A DNA stretch of 64,000 bases from Entomomonas sp. E2T0 (GTDB lineage Bacteria; Pseudomonadota; Gammaproteobacteria; Pseudomonadales; Pseudomonadaceae): assembly GCF_025985425.1 (NCBI RefSeq), contig NZ_CP094972.1, positions 310,001-374,000 of the forward strand, read 5' to 3'. Position numbers and translations under genes: made by a program. A model generated the notes under the pieces. It was given only the letters and a program-made list of their open reading frames with translations. It searched no databases and was not told the DNA's origin. Below, in pieces: positions 1 to 9,444 of the stretch (position 1 is its first letter; each line of letters opens with the position of its first letter).

Positions 1-96
1 TGCATAGTCAGCCGCGCCGCCTATCTTTTGAAAGCCACTAACTTCCGACTCTAATAACCTTACTACTTGCATAAAATCAAAAGGCGCACTACTCAT
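1..96 (-). CDS. Mu-like tail/head-completion protein at the gp37 position, C-terminus beyond the left edge
   Basis: An ATG at 96-94 opens a frame that runs without a stop to the edge, giving 32 residues starting MSSAPFDFMQVVRLLESE. It starts three bases before the stop of the gp36-like gene. In Mu the gene after gp36 (DUF1320) is gp37 (DUF1834), so position suggests a gp37-like protein. The visible residues alone are too few for a family call. Confidence 0.5.
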   Translation of the reverse strand, partial: MSSAPFDFMQVVRLLESEVSGFQKIGGAADYA

Positions 97-98
97 GG

Positions 99-611
99 TT
101 AATAATCCTTTAGGCTTTCGGTAGTAAATACCCTTGGTGGGTGGCATGTTTTAGGCGCTGCGCTATTCGGTGGGGTTAGGGTGTCATCTTCACCCAGTGA
201 GAATTTACCCTCGGCCACCATCTGTAAGAACTTAAGCGCGTCTTTATAATCACGCACTATGGGGTCGTTACTTTCTAACGCTTGGCGGTTCTTATGTAAA
301 AAGTAGCGGGTAATTACCCTAGACCAGTGAACCACCAAAGGAAATACTTTAATTAAAGGCAGCTTATAACCGCGCTTAGCTAAAAAACCGTCTATTACTC
401 CGTCTGCATCAGTTCTGGCTTCAACAATAACCGCAATGACTAGCTGGGCTATTTCTACCTCGTCAGCAGGCCAGCCGCTTGTATCGCGCCCCCTTAGCAT
501 AGCGTCTAATAGATCATAATCGACGGCACTATAGCGGATAGGTGTTGCCACCTGTGATAACTCAGTAGCGCCGGGTTGTTCGGCTAAGTCGTTAAGCTGC
601 ACGTAAGCCAT
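99..611 (-). CDS. DUF1320 phage protein (Mu gp36-like)
   Basis: The 170-residue product begins MAYVQLNDLAE and has a DG.IDGFLAKRGYKLPL segment, typical of the DUF1320 family found between capsid and tail genes of Mu-like phages. The family is thought to act at head completion or the head-tail connection; no catalytic motif is present. Its start overlaps the stop of the upstream gp35-like gene by one base, so the two are probably translationally coupled. The C-terminal 25 residues are polar and Pro-rich. Confidence 0.8.
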   Translation of the reverse strand: MAYVQLNDLAEQPGATELSQVATPIRYSAVDYDLLDAMLRGRDTSGWPADEVEIAQLVIAVIVEARTDADGVIDGFLAKRGYKLPLIKVFPLVVHWSRVITRYFLHKNRQALESNDPIVRDYKDALKFLQMVAEGKFSLGEDDTLTPPNSAAPKTCHPPRVFTTESLKDY

Positions 612-1033
612 TATTTTTTACTCTTTTTCGCTGTAGTTTTAGGGGCTGCTGTAGGTTCTTCTGGGGCAGGGTCTACCGCTACGGCTGGTGTTTCTGCTAC
701 AGGTTCTACGGCTGGCGTAGCTACAGGGTTTTTTAACAGTTCTGTATCTGCTGGGATTAAATCAGCGTCTTTGTCAATTTGCCCACGCAGTACTAACACG
801 CGGTTAAAATATTCATCATCCATAGCTATTTGTTCAATAGCTTCATCTAATGAAAATAAATCCGCGTTATTAGGTACTAATCCTTTTAGCTCGCTATAAG
901 GCTCGCCACCACCAATAATAGCCCCAGCCTCTAACAGTGGGGCGGCTTCTTCTTTGGTTAGTTCGATAGAATCACCCAAAGTAAAGACTTTGTTATTATG
1001 GCGTAGCTTTTTATTAACTATAAATTTTGGCAT
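611..1033 (-). CDS. Mu gp35-like head-associated protein
   Basis: A 140-residue protein between the major capsid and DUF1320 genes, matching the gp35 slot of Mu. The N-terminal 45 residues form a compact domain (KFIVNKKLRHNNKVFTLGD, then a leucine-rich helix ending in GAIIGGG), seen in small phage proteins of the HI1506/gp35 type. The last 40 residues are low-complexity Pro/Ala/Glu ending in a lysine cluster, probably disordered. Function is inferred from position; the biochemical role is not known to me. Confidence 0.65.
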   Translation of the reverse strand: MPKFIVNKKLRHNNKVFTLGDSIELTKEEAAPLLEAGAIIGGGEPYSELKGLVPNNADLFSLDEAIEQIAMDDEYFNRVLVLRGQIDKDADLIPADTELLKNPVATPAVEPVAETPAVAVDPAPEEPTAAPKTTAKKSKK

Positions 1034-1055
1034 GTTTTCACCTATCTAATAATGG

Positions 1056-1997
1056 CTATTGTTTTGGCGCTACGGCATTCTGGAAGAAATAACCCAAGTC
1101 TTTAGCGCACACTACTTCCTCTACCGACTCACCCACACGAACACGCACCCCACCGCGTAGCCCTAGATCAGGGTCAGTAATAAAGCCCGCGATCTTGTCG
1201 CCAAATTGTGCCGTAAAGCCAAAGGTAGCCCCACGCTGATTGGTGGCTAACTTGTTACGATAGATAAACGCTGCATGATTACCCCATGTGCGCGCTAGTT
1301 GTACATTTTGCCCCGGCTTGGCTATATTTACGTTAGCCTCACCGATTAAGATTTCTTCTAGCTCTAAGTACTCTTTTAAGAAGTTAAGCGGCACCATGCC
1401 CTCGTCACCTAAAGTGCCGTTAAAGGCTTTTACTACTTTAGGGTGGCTTCTTAAAATAGTACTAGTACGACGGCCAAGTACACCCACATTAGGGCGCATA
1501 ATCACATCGTCTAAGGCTTCCATAATATTCTTTAATGGGTCACTGCTAGGGTCGCTCCATTGGCTGCTACCCGATAAAATTTGCTGATTATCAGCGGCAT
1601 AGTTACTGCCATTAAAAACGGTATTTGCTACCCGTACTTCACGATCAAGTAATACAAGGTCGGTGGTAAATTCAGTAGCAGTGCCTACAGGGTCAGTTTT
1701 GCCGCTGGCTTGTGCGTTTAAGCGGTCACTTTCAGGAATAGGACAGTCAAGGCCATAGTCATTGGTTCTGGCTTGCTCTGTGGTTGAATTAAAACTTACT
1801 TGGTTAGGTTGACTAGTACGGCCTACCTTAGTATCTGGAATAGTAATGCCTTGCGCTAAGTCGTATTTTTCCCATGAAAACTTTTCAGCATCCACAGGCA
1901 CACGGGGTAGCACTGAGTCAGCAATTAAGCTCTTATTTTGGTAAGCAATGGCTATGCCTGTTTGGACGGCATCAATAGTAAACGGTAAATCTTTCAT
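1056..1997 (-). CDS. Phage major capsid protein
   Basis: This 313-residue protein lies after the protease/scaffold gene and a DUF2190 gene, the usual place of the major head subunit in Mu-like phages. The sequence is typical of HK97-fold capsid subunits of this group: an N-terminal arm (SLIADSVLPRVPV), a charged loop with FNSTTEQARTNDYGLDCPIP, and a segment with RPNVGVLGRRTSTILRSHPKV, ending in GYFFQNAV. It would assemble the icosahedral head after scaffold cleavage. Gene spacing is short (11 bp to the upstream gene), so it belongs to the head operon. Confidence 0.85.
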   Translation of the reverse strand: MKDLPFTIDAVQTGIAIAYQNKSLIADSVLPRVPVDAEKFSWEKYDLAQGITIPDTKVGRTSQPNQVSFNSTTEQARTNDYGLDCPIPESDRLNAQASGKTDPVGTATEFTTDLVLLDREVRVANTVFNGSNYAADNQQILSGSSQWSDPSSDPLKNIMEALDDVIMRPNVGVLGRRTSTILRSHPKVVKAFNGTLGDEGMVPLNFLKEYLELEEILIGEANVNIAKPGQNVQLARTWGNHAAFIYRNKLATNQRGATFGFTAQFGDKIAGFITDPDLGLRGGVRVRVGESVEEVVCAKDLGYFFQNAVAPKQ

Positions 1998-2008
1998 TGT
2001 TTAAACTC

Positions 2009-2368
2009 CTAAACACCTACACCCGGTGTAACATAAATTGAACCAATATCACCCTCAACACCTGCTACCTCTGCAAAGCCTATGGTTTTATCGCCTGCGG
2101 TTGCTTTAATAGCGCGGCCTTGTGCGTCGCTAGTTACTGGGTCACCTATGGCGATAGTGCCACCGTAAACCACATTAGATAAACCGCTACGGATTACGCT
2201 TACATGGCGGCCTTGGGTTACGCCTATTTCGCTTGAAGTACCTAGCAAATAGTCAGTAGCAGCGGTAGCTTGTTTGGCTTCGCCATCATTACCCGTAGTG
2301 GCTACAATTAAATTGGCTTCTATGTCAGTAATGGCCATAAAAGCGCTTATAAGTTGTGGGATATGCAT
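2009..2368 (-). CDS. DUF2190-like capsid decoration protein
   Basis: A 119-residue, small-residue-rich beta protein (GDPVTSDAQGRAIKATAGDKTIGFA) ending in IYVTPGVGV. This pattern is characteristic of DUF2190/capsid decoration proteins, which stabilise heads by binding the outer capsid surface. It sits between the protease/scaffold and major capsid genes with gaps of 3 and 11 bp, so it is co-transcribed. Family assignment is by pattern and position. Confidence 0.7.
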   Translation of the reverse strand: MHIPQLISAFMAITDIEANLIVATTGNDGEAKQATAATDYLLGTSSEIGVTQGRHVSVIRSGLSNVVYGGTIAIGDPVTSDAQGRAIKATAGDKTIGFAEVAGVEGDIGSIYVTPGVGV

Positions 2369-2371
2369 TGT

Positions 2372-3433
2372 TTATGCTCCTTTGGTAATAGCATTCATAG
2401 CTTGAGTAATGCTAATTTCATTGCCTAACTTAGCCTGTTCTGCTTTGTAAGCTCGCGCTTTTTTGGCTAATACTTGAGGCGTTAAGTTGTCTAAGTCTTC
2501 GCCATCTGCTTTGGACTTTTCCGCAAAATTAATAATTTCGGGCGTAGCGTCTAACAGTTCGCGCAGCACTTGGTTAGCTGGTTTACTAACTGCTTGACCG
2601 TTTTCTGAGAACTCCAACGGCTGCTCAGTTGGTAGAGCAAGCAATAATTCCACGACTTTTGATTGCTGGACGGGTAAAAGCTTGCCAGCCTTTGTAAGTC
2701 CTTCCGCATAATCCAGCGCTTCTTTGCGTTGCTTTGCCTGTTCTTGCTGTTTGAGTTGGGTTTGTAAGCGCTCAATTTCTGCGTCTTTGTCTTTGAGTTT
2801 TTGCGCTTGTTCATCATTAGCCCCCTGTGGGGTAGCTTTGTTTGGGTCGGTCATGGTAGCGGGTTGCTCCGTTGTGGTTACAGTTGCCCCACCGCCTGCT
2901 GGTGGGGGCGTTGCCTGCTGTGGCTGTTCTGACGTAGTAGCAGGCACTATGTCAGCGTCGTTGCCCTCTGGTTGGTTGGTATTGGGTGTAGGTTCTGAAA
3001 ATTCCAACGTAATAGCGCCGTCATTCTCACTAAAATTAATATCAGGCATCCCCTTAATAGCGGGTGGCTGTGCGCCTAAAAAGCCTATATGTCTTAGATA
3101 GTGCTTGCCCGGTGTTGGGTTGCCCGGTGTATTGGGTAAGTAAATAGAAGCGCTGCGCTTTTTCCATGCACCTTGCGCCACGCTTTCTGCAAAGTCTTGA
3201 TTAACTTGTTTAGGGGTGGCATATAACAGGCCATCTTTAACGGTTAATGACTCTGCCCAGCCATACGCAGGGCTATTGTCTTTAGGGTGTCCACAGACTA
3301 AAGGCGCTTCGTGTAGCGTTGGGTTATAGGTTGTTGCTATTTCTTGTAAAATTTCAGGGGTTACGTTGATTTCTTCACCACTCATGGCGGTATGTTTACC
3401 CACTGGAAATATGGCTATAGGTTTACCGTTCAC
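2372..3433 (-). CDS. Mu gpI-like head maturation protease/scaffold
   Basis: The 353-residue product has an N-terminal protease region with a probable catalytic histidine in LVCGHPKDNSPAYGWAESL and a probable catalytic serine in WKKRSASIYLPN, followed by a Gln/Pro/Thr-rich linker and a coiled-coil scaffold region (residues about 200-245). This matches Mu protein I, whose C-terminal part acts as scaffold and which processes the immature head. It is the first gene after a 273-bp non-coding gap carrying a candidate late promoter, as gene I is in Mu. Confidence 0.85.
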   Translation of the reverse strand: MNGKPIAIFPVGKHTAMSGEEINVTPEILQEIATTYNPTLHEAPLVCGHPKDNSPAYGWAESLTVKDGLLYATPKQVNQDFAESVAQGAWKKRSASIYLPNTPGNPTPGKHYLRHIGFLGAQPPAIKGMPDINFSENDGAITLEFSEPTPNTNQPEGNDADIVPATTSEQPQQATPPPAGGGATVTTTEQPATMTDPNKATPQGANDEQAQKLKDKDAEIERLQTQLKQQEQAKQRKEALDYAEGLTKAGKLLPVQQSKVVELLLALPTEQPLEFSENGQAVSKPANQVLRELLDATPEIINFAEKSKADGEDLDNLTPQVLAKKARAYKAEQAKLGNEISITQAMNAITKGA

Positions 3434-3502
3434 ATGTTAAGCCCTCGTATAGTTGATTAGTCGCGTTTGTTTTATGAGAGTTATCAGTTTGCGCGTTGGG
3501 CT

Positions 3503-3530
3503 GTTTTAAATCTTTTAGAAAATTCTAAAA
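3503..3530 (-). promoter_or_regulatory. Candidate late-activator site upstream of the protease/head operon
   Basis: A 28-bp block identical to 10803-10830. Its core is an 8-bp inverted repeat, TTTTAGAA-AA-TTCTAAAA (3513-3530). It lies 70-97 bp upstream of the protease start. Between it and the gene, on the minus strand, there is a GATAAC that could serve as a -10 element, with no good -35. That is what is expected for an activator-dependent Mu-type late promoter. The rest of the 3434-3706 gap is AT-rich and shows no gene. Confidence 0.6.
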
Positions 3531-3706
3531 TTTTTACTAGGGTATTTTTAAGGGTGGTTTTAACTAAAATAGATTAGGGATTAGATTATTATTGTTAGAT
3601 AGCCCTAGGTTTGTTTATAAAGCGTTTATAAGCGTTTTTTTAAGTGAATTTGATAAATGATATAAATAACGGAAAAAAACGCTTAAAATGCAATTTAGGG
3701 CTATTG

Positions 3707-4192
3707 TTAGTTATTAGCTTGTAAATGGTCTTGAATGATTAAATATATTTCTTCTTCGTCATCTTTGCCAACCCCTAACCAGTTACGGGCTGGAATATCG
3801 CCAAAAGGTAGCTCTAGGTTTTTCTTAGGGCTTTTACCAAATTGGCCTCTTGGTGCGCCAAAGTGCATTAATGCGCCATAGATTCGATCAGTACCGACGG
3901 CTAATTCATTATTGCTCACTTGCCAGAATATCTGCCGGTATAAACCGCCTTTACGTTGTAGGATTTTGCCGGGGTTTGGTTTTTTGTATTTTAAGTAGTT
4001 GGGCGAAAGGGCTTGCCATGCGTCGCCATCGGGTGTTTGTTCTTTATCAAAGTTATCTTTAGTGCTAATAACTAAATACTCGCCAATATCCTTAAGCATC
4101 AATTCTGGATTAGCTAAGGTGTTAAAAGCGTGTTGTAGCGTATCGTCAATAATAGTGCTATTGGCTGTTATCTCTACCCGTATTCCCGCCAT
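3707..4192 (-). CDS. Phage virion morphogenesis protein (Mu gpG-like)
   Basis: The 161-residue product begins MAGIRVEITANST and has the family signature of a central W..LSPNYLKYK segment and a C-terminal ARNWLGVGKDDEEEI. These mark phage virion morphogenesis proteins of the Mu G type, involved in tail attachment or head completion. It follows the gpF-like gene by 2 bp and is the last gene before the non-coding gap preceding the protease gene, the same order as F-G-I in Mu. Confidence 0.85.
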   Translation of the reverse strand: MAGIRVEITANSTIIDDTLQHAFNTLANPELMLKDIGEYLVISTKDNFDKEQTPDGDAWQALSPNYLKYKKPNPGKILQRKGGLYRQIFWQVSNNELAVGTDRIYGALMHFGAPRGQFGKSPKKNLELPFGDIPARNWLGVGKDDEEEIYLIIQDHLQANN

Positions 4193-4194
4193 AA

Positions 4195-5421
4195 TTAGCC
4201 CCTTAGATTTCCTTTTATCACTTGATAACCTAGGTTAATAAGTGGGTTTGATTCTATATTGATTAGTTTTAGCTGTTGTAATGGGTTGCTTAACTTAGTA
4301 GCGAATGGGTCTGTTAATAAGTGTAGGCTTACATCAGCCATTAGCTTTGAGGTTTCGCTATAGTCGTAAACATAACGCAGCGTATTAGTATTACTATTGA
4401 GTAATACCGCTTGTGGATTGCTTAACACCGTTGGCAATTGACTAGCTAGGGCAGCATCAATAGTAGGCTGTGTTAATATCTGGCGTAGCGTGTTATCACT
4501 TAAATCTATACTAGCGGTTTGTAGTATTTTGCTTTGTTGTTTCAATGGTTCAATAATGGCAGGCTCAATAGTACCAATAAATAACTGGTTATTGTTCATG
4601 CGTTGGTTATTGCTTACTGCTTGTATAAACTGGGTTAAATCAGTTTGTAAGCCACTGCTTACCGCTTCATTGCTTAGTAGTTGTTGGTTCATGGCGGCGG
4701 CTGGTTCGGCTGGTAGCTTGGTTGTTTTTTCTAAACTGGTTTGTATTTGTTGGGCAAATTGACTGCGCCCCGGTGCATAGTTCCAGCCGGGGTCTATGCC
4801 TTTGGGTACATCTTGCCATTCACCTTTATAGAATACTCTTACTGTTTCATCTGCTGGGGCGGTGTCTGCACCTGTTTTGCCCATGCGTTTTAGGTCGCGT
4901 AAGTTATGGGCTGTAATATAACACTGACAACCCCAGCCATTAGGGGTGTAATGTGTTTCCCACCACGGGTTATTCCATAATAATACTAGTTTATTCCATG
5001 CCTCGTGTTGTTCGCGTGGGGTTATAACTGCGTCTGAGTGGTTATACATCCAATAGGGGCGCACATCGCGCAGTTCCATTAGTTGACTATAACGGCCTGC
5101 ATTATAACTAACACGTAGATTAGTTTCGTAGATGACACTGCTTCGCCATTCTCTGCCACCCTCTGGTTCCCAGCCGTAGTGGTCAAGTACTGCATAAAAG
5201 TCTTCGCGGAAGCGCTCAAGGGTTGAACCATCACGCATAGACCGCATTAACACTTGGTGTATATCTGTTATTAAGTCGGTACGATTAGCACCCGCTACTA
5301 CAAAGGCGGTATTGTGAGCATCACGGCTAACAGTAGCATAGTCAATGCTAGGCAGCTTACGCTGCATGTAGTTAATCTGTTGCTCAAAGGGTAAGCTACC
5401 ATAACTAGCGGCTATTGCCAT
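4195..5421 (-). CDS. Mu gpF-like minor head protein
   Basis: A 408-residue protein whose N-terminal half matches the SPP1 gp7/Mu gpF minor head family: YETNLRVSYNAGRYSQL, then RPYWMYNHSDAVITPREQHEAW and a Cys-containing GWGCQCYITAHN near residue 185. These proteins sit at the portal vertex and are needed for head assembly. The start overlaps the portal gene by 17 bp, indicating coupling. The C-terminal half is Gln/Asn/Leu-rich and less conserved. Confidence 0.88.
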   Translation of the reverse strand: MAIAASYGSLPFEQQINYMQRKLPSIDYATVSRDAHNTAFVVAGANRTDLITDIHQVLMRSMRDGSTLERFREDFYAVLDHYGWEPEGGREWRSSVIYETNLRVSYNAGRYSQLMELRDVRPYWMYNHSDAVITPREQHEAWNKLVLLWNNPWWETHYTPNGWGCQCYITAHNLRDLKRMGKTGADTAPADETVRVFYKGEWQDVPKGIDPGWNYAPGRSQFAQQIQTSLEKTTKLPAEPAAAMNQQLLSNEAVSSGLQTDLTQFIQAVSNNQRMNNNQLFIGTIEPAIIEPLKQQSKILQTASIDLSDNTLRQILTQPTIDAALASQLPTVLSNPQAVLLNSNTNTLRYVYDYSETSKLMADVSLHLLTDPFATKLSNPLQQLKLINIESNPLINLGYQVIKGNLRG

Positions 5422-6883
5422 TGCTATTTACCTCGTCTAGTACGTCGTTTTGGCCTGCTAAGTTAGCGGCTGTTATGGCTTGTTGCATAACGTCTGTATA
5501 TTCGTCTAGGCTTAAACTAGGGGCAAGCGCTAACAGGGCTTTCTCTACTTCTTCAAAAGTAGTGGCCTGTTCAATGGCTGCTACTAAGGCTTCGCCCCAT
5601 TTTTTAATAACAGGTTGCATATTTTTAGCTAATAGCGGTGTCATGGCGGCGGCTGGGTCGCTGGGGGTTGGTTCAGGCTCGGCAAAGCTTAGATTATTGT
5701 CGTTATCCGTTGCGGTGGTGTCGTCAATTTCCACAGCATAAGTATTTACAACATACTCAGTAGTAGGCTGCTTACCAGACATTTTAAAGACGATTTCATC
5801 ACGTTTAGCGCGTTCTGTTTTGTCTTCTTCTTGCTCAAGATTGCGGGTTACTTCGGGTATTTCAGCGCCTGCAAAGTTCCACAAGGTAAGCCACTTAACC
5901 ACGTTAAGGGTAAAGCTTTCATTAATAAGATCAGAATAGGCTTGCGTTATATTGTTTAATACGTCGCCTTGTAGTTCATCATTACCAAGCCTGCCCGGTG
6001 TGCCTTGCGTACTGGCGGTTTGTCCTAGAATAATCTTAGCAATGGCATTATTCATGGCCTCTATAAAGCTTTTGTAGTCACTAACACCATTTCTAGTGGC
6101 TTCGATTAGCGCAATTTCTGCCCCTTGTGGAATGATTATGCCGCTATCGGTTTGGATAGCCATAATAGCTTCTAGTAATTTGTTTTGTTCTTCTGGGGTG
6201 GCATTTATTGGAAATTTACCAACGGCCGTTGGCATGGCGAACTTTTCCATAAACATTGCCCAAAACTTCATACCGTTACGCTTAAAGAATACAGGCCAGT
6301 ATAAGTAATGGGCTAACCCTAGGCCGTAAGGCTCGTCGTCATTGTCTGCACCTGTGGCATAGTGCCAGAAGTAAGGCGCTGGGCATGGGATACCCTCAAA
6401 CATACTGGAACGGGTTAATAATCTAAGCTCGTTTTGTGTATTAAACCTAAAGCGCCTACGGTCTCTAACCTTAACGTCTTTTAAACCAATATAACGGCCA
6501 TCTAATTTGTAGATGATTTCAGCTACTGCAAAGCCATAGTAAACACCGTATAGCATCTTGGTTGTAATATTATCAAAGCCTATGTTTTTTATTTGTTGCT
6601 CGATAAATTCAGCGGCTAGCTTATCTATGGGGCGATCTCCACCCGGTTTAACTTCCCAAGCATGTTTAGTAATACCTAGTTGTATCTGCTGAAAACTAGA
6701 TTTTACTTGATCGTCGCTAAGTACTTCTTTGTAAATATCAAAATTACCACGCCCTCTGATTTTTAATACTTTGTCATTAGGTAGCATTAAGCCGTTAATA
6801 TAAGGGCGTGTAATATCTCTACCATCACCCGTAGTGGCAATTTCAAGATTAAGCTTTGGTTTTTTGGGTATGTTATCAGTCAT
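5405..6883 (-). CDS. Phage portal protein, DUF935 family (Mu gp29-like)
   Basis: A 492-residue protein with DUF935 features: an N-terminal domain (ITRPYINGLMLPNDKVL), a central MEKFAMPTAVGKFP segment, and GQTASTQGTPGRLG followed by a helix-rich region. It would form the dodecameric ring through which DNA is packaged. It starts one base before the terminase stop and overlaps the gpF-like gene by 17 bp. The C-terminal 100 residues (after an acidic Pro-rich linker) form an extra helical tail. Confidence 0.9.
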   Translation of the reverse strand: MTDNIPKKPKLNLEIATTGDGRDITRPYINGLMLPNDKVLKIRGRGNFDIYKEVLSDDQVKSSFQQIQLGITKHAWEVKPGGDRPIDKLAAEFIEQQIKNIGFDNITTKMLYGVYYGFAVAEIIYKLDGRYIGLKDVKVRDRRRFRFNTQNELRLLTRSSMFEGIPCPAPYFWHYATGADNDDEPYGLGLAHYLYWPVFFKRNGMKFWAMFMEKFAMPTAVGKFPINATPEEQNKLLEAIMAIQTDSGIIIPQGAEIALIEATRNGVSDYKSFIEAMNNAIAKIILGQTASTQGTPGRLGNDELQGDVLNNITQAYSDLINESFTLNVVKWLTLWNFAGAEIPEVTRNLEQEEDKTERAKRDEIVFKMSGKQPTTEYVVNTYAVEIDDTTATDNDNNLSFAEPEPTPSDPAAAMTPLLAKNMQPVIKKWGEALVAAIEQATTFEEVEKALLALAPSLSLDEYTDVMQQAITAANLAGQNDVLDEVNSNGNSR

Positions 6884-8577
6884 TAGTCGTTATAACCTCT
6901 GTAGTTTGTGCCACTAGTAACAGTTCCCCAGCCTTTAACAGTGGTTTTAATATGGTTGTCAATAATGCTGCTACGGGTTATGCCTAGTGCTTGAAAATTA
7001 AAAGGGGTAGTTAATTGGTTAAGCATGGCATAACGTAATAAGATAAACATTGCTGCACTATCCGCGTGGCGGTATAGCTCAGGCTCTTTTAAGTCTTTGG
7101 CACGAATGGCCGGTATCATCTTAACGCCGTCTATCTCGGTAATTTGTAGTAAATCTTGGGATAGATTGTTATCGCGTGGAATATCAATAAAACCACTTTC
7201 AAAAAGGTCTATTAATGGCTGTGTCCATTCTTTGTAGAAATTTCTAGTAATGTTAATCTGGTGGACGTACTCACGGCTGTATAGGTCGGCTAAGTCTTCG
7301 GCCAAGCCTTGCCCATTACCCGTAGCATCAATAGCCGCACAGGTAAATCTTGGTAGATTTTCTATAATGTATGAGGCTATTTGTACTTGTTGCATCTTGG
7401 GTACTTTGTGCATTTCAACCACAAAAGGCACTTTTAATTCTAAGATAGGGCTAATTTCACCTGTACCAATTACCGAAAAGTCTCTATGTCTGGCGTAGTC
7501 TTGCGCAAAAACATGGTTTAAAGTTGGGTCTACATATTCTTTTAAAACAGGGTCTATGTATTTATGTATCCAGTCTTCACCATAACTAACACGATCACTA
7601 ACGGGCAAGTATTCAAAATCTTTATCTAATGACCAACGCAACACGGGGCGCACTTCGCGCATGGCGTTGTCAATCCATATACTAGGTAACGCAATACTAG
7701 TGCCAGCACGGGGTATGCAGTCTAATTCCTCTAGCATGGCGGCTGCCCTTGAACCATACGCACTGCGAATAGTTGTATACCATTCTTCTTTGCCTTGTGC
7801 GGTAGGTGTTTCGTTGGTCATTAAGCAAACACGTTCATAGAGGCCATTAGTTACCGCATCATCAAAGGTGGCTTTGTATACTATGGCACTGTTACCAAAC
7901 TTACCGCCTTTAATATCGTTTATTAATTGGTTAAACGGGTTTTTAATTCCATTATGCGTACTGATAATACGAATTTTACCGCCCCAAATTAAAAGGGCTG
8001 TAGCAGCATCAATAACGGCCTGTACATCACCATGAAAAGCGGCCTCATCAATAACCACTTTACCCTGTAAACCACGAATATTGGCAGGGTTAGAAGATAA
8101 CGCGACCACTTGAAAACCAGAACCAAAGCGAATGCGGTAACTGGTAATATATTTACTGTTGCCGTTTTCGTCTTGATCTTCAAATAAAAATTCTTCAATA
8201 TCAGTAACGCCAAGCTTTTGTACTTTGGCAATACTGCGGGCAAACTTGGCTACATAGCCGATAAACTCTAAGCCTTTTTCTTTAGTATCGCCTATGTAGT
8301 AAACATTCATACCGCCTGCCTGTTTACTAGAAGCAGCTACTAAGGTATCTATTAAAGCTTCTACAAAGGTTATCCCCGTCCTACGGCCTTTTTCAGCCAC
8401 AATAATTGGCGCGTCGAGTGCCATGTACTCGACTTGGTGCGCCATTAAAATGCCTTTAGCTAATGGGTTTAAATCAGCTTGTACTTGTTGTGTTGAGGGT
8501 GGTAGTTCGTTCCATTCAACAATACGCCTTGTATTTTTTTGTGGCTTTAATCTTTCGGGGGTAACTTTGCAGGCCAT
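6883..8577 (-). CDS. Terminase large subunit (Mu gp28-like)
   Basis: A 564-residue packaging motor. The ATPase half shows a degenerate Walker A-like EKGRRTGITF near residue 65, a Walker B-like KVVIDEAAF near residue 178, and the coupling motif IISTHNG. The nuclease half has AIDATGNGQGLAEDL with the acidic residue expected of an RNase-H-fold terminase nuclease. It lies directly after the DUF3486 small subunit with a 1-bp gap. In Mu-like phages it cuts host flanking DNA and fills heads from the pac end. Confidence 0.9.
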   Translation of the reverse strand: MACKVTPERLKPQKNTRRIVEWNELPPSTQQVQADLNPLAKGILMAHQVEYMALDAPIIVAEKGRRTGITFVEALIDTLVAASSKQAGGMNVYYIGDTKEKGLEFIGYVAKFARSIAKVQKLGVTDIEEFLFEDQDENGNSKYITSYRIRFGSGFQVVALSSNPANIRGLQGKVVIDEAAFHGDVQAVIDAATALLIWGGKIRIISTHNGIKNPFNQLINDIKGGKFGNSAIVYKATFDDAVTNGLYERVCLMTNETPTAQGKEEWYTTIRSAYGSRAAAMLEELDCIPRAGTSIALPSIWIDNAMREVRPVLRWSLDKDFEYLPVSDRVSYGEDWIHKYIDPVLKEYVDPTLNHVFAQDYARHRDFSVIGTGEISPILELKVPFVVEMHKVPKMQQVQIASYIIENLPRFTCAAIDATGNGQGLAEDLADLYSREYVHQINITRNFYKEWTQPLIDLFESGFIDIPRDNNLSQDLLQITEIDGVKMIPAIRAKDLKEPELYRHADSAAMFILLRYAMLNQLTTPFNFQALGITRSSIIDNHIKTTVKGWGTVTSGTNYRGYND

Positions 8578-8578
8578 A

Positions 8579-9136
8579 TTAATTAACCCCTAATACTTCA
8601 CGTTTTAATAGGTCTACATAGTCAGCGCTTAAGCCTTGGGCTTTAGCGGTTTTTTCTAGGTTGTCTTGTTGTTCACGTAGTAACCGTTTGCGGGCTTCTT
8701 CTTCAATAGCTAAACGTTCTTTTAGTGATAATTCTCTAGCGCGCTGTATATCTAGGGCAGCTTTAGCCAATAGGCCAGCTTCTTTGATAATGATCTGGTT
8801 ATCGTCTTTGTCTAGTTGCTCCATAGTTACCCGGCTTAGTAGCATGGTTAAAGATTGGGCTAAAAACATGCCTGTTTTATCGTCGGTATTCTCGCCAAGT
8901 TGACTAACATAAATATTAGCCATTTCTTTAAATTTGTTATGTTCTTCAAAACGTTTATTAAAGTTTTGACTAAAACGCCCAAGCGCAGAACGGCTGGGCT
9001 TGTTTTCTAGCTCAGGAAAATTATTATTAACCTCGTCTAATAGCTCACTAATAGTAAGGCGGTTTTCCCTTAGTAATTGCTGGATAAACTCAATTACTGG
9101 CTTAGGTAGTTTGTCTAAACTAGATTTACGCCCCAT
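8579..9136 (-). CDS. DUF3486 protein, small terminase-like (Mu gp27)
   Basis: The 185-residue product begins MGRKSSLDKLPKPVIEFIQ, followed by a helix-turn-helix-like segment (LTISELLDEVNNNFPE...SRSALGRF). This is the standard DUF3486 start. The C-terminal half is a charged coiled coil. DUF3486 proteins precede the large terminase in Mu-like phages and are taken as the DNA-recognition subunit. Assignment is strong by sequence and by position. Confidence 0.88.
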   Translation of the reverse strand: MGRKSSLDKLPKPVIEFIQQLLRENRLTISELLDEVNNNFPELENKPSRSALGRFSQNFNKRFEEHNKFKEMANIYVSQLGENTDDKTGMFLAQSLTMLLSRVTMEQLDKDDNQIIIKEAGLLAKAALDIQRARELSLKERLAIEEEARKRLLREQQDNLEKTAKAQGLSADYVDLLKREVLGVN

Positions 9137-9138
9137 GT

Positions 9139-9435
9139 CTAAGCCCTCGGCCTTTTAACACCATCCACAGTGGCAAAACCGTTGGCTACATCTTCGCCAC
9201 GTTCTGTAAGGGTGGCAATAAGTACCCCGTTAATATCTTCAATGGTTATTAACCCTTGCTCATCTAACCACCTTAAATGGGTTTTTACTTGGTCATGGCT
9301 TACCTTTAAGCCCCATTTTTTTAGTAGCTCTGTAATAATCGAATTATTAGAGGTGTAGCCGTTTAATTCGGTTAATACCCTTAGAATAACTAGTCGCTCT
9401 TGTTCGGTTAATAGCTCTTTGTAGGTTTGTTTCAT
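9139..9435 (-). CDS. Mu gp26-like winged-helix protein
   Basis: A 98-residue protein that reads as a winged helix: helix ERLVILRVLTEL, recognition-like SHDQVKTHLRWLDEQGLI, then a beta wing (TIEDINGVLIATLTERG). It matches the small conserved protein between gp25 and the small terminase of Mu-like phages (gp26). Its role is not established; DNA binding during packaging is an inference from the fold. The gap to DUF3486 is 2 bp. Confidence 0.75.
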   Translation of the reverse strand: MKQTYKELLTEQERLVILRVLTELNGYTSNNSIITELLKKWGLKVSHDQVKTHLRWLDEQGLITIEDINGVLIATLTERGEDVANGFATVDGVKRPRA

Positions 9436-9444
9436 TACATAGCC

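Noticed and set aside
1288..1587. Plus-strand frame inside the major capsid gene
   Set aside because: Shadow frame opposite a well-supported gene, with biased composition and no domain.
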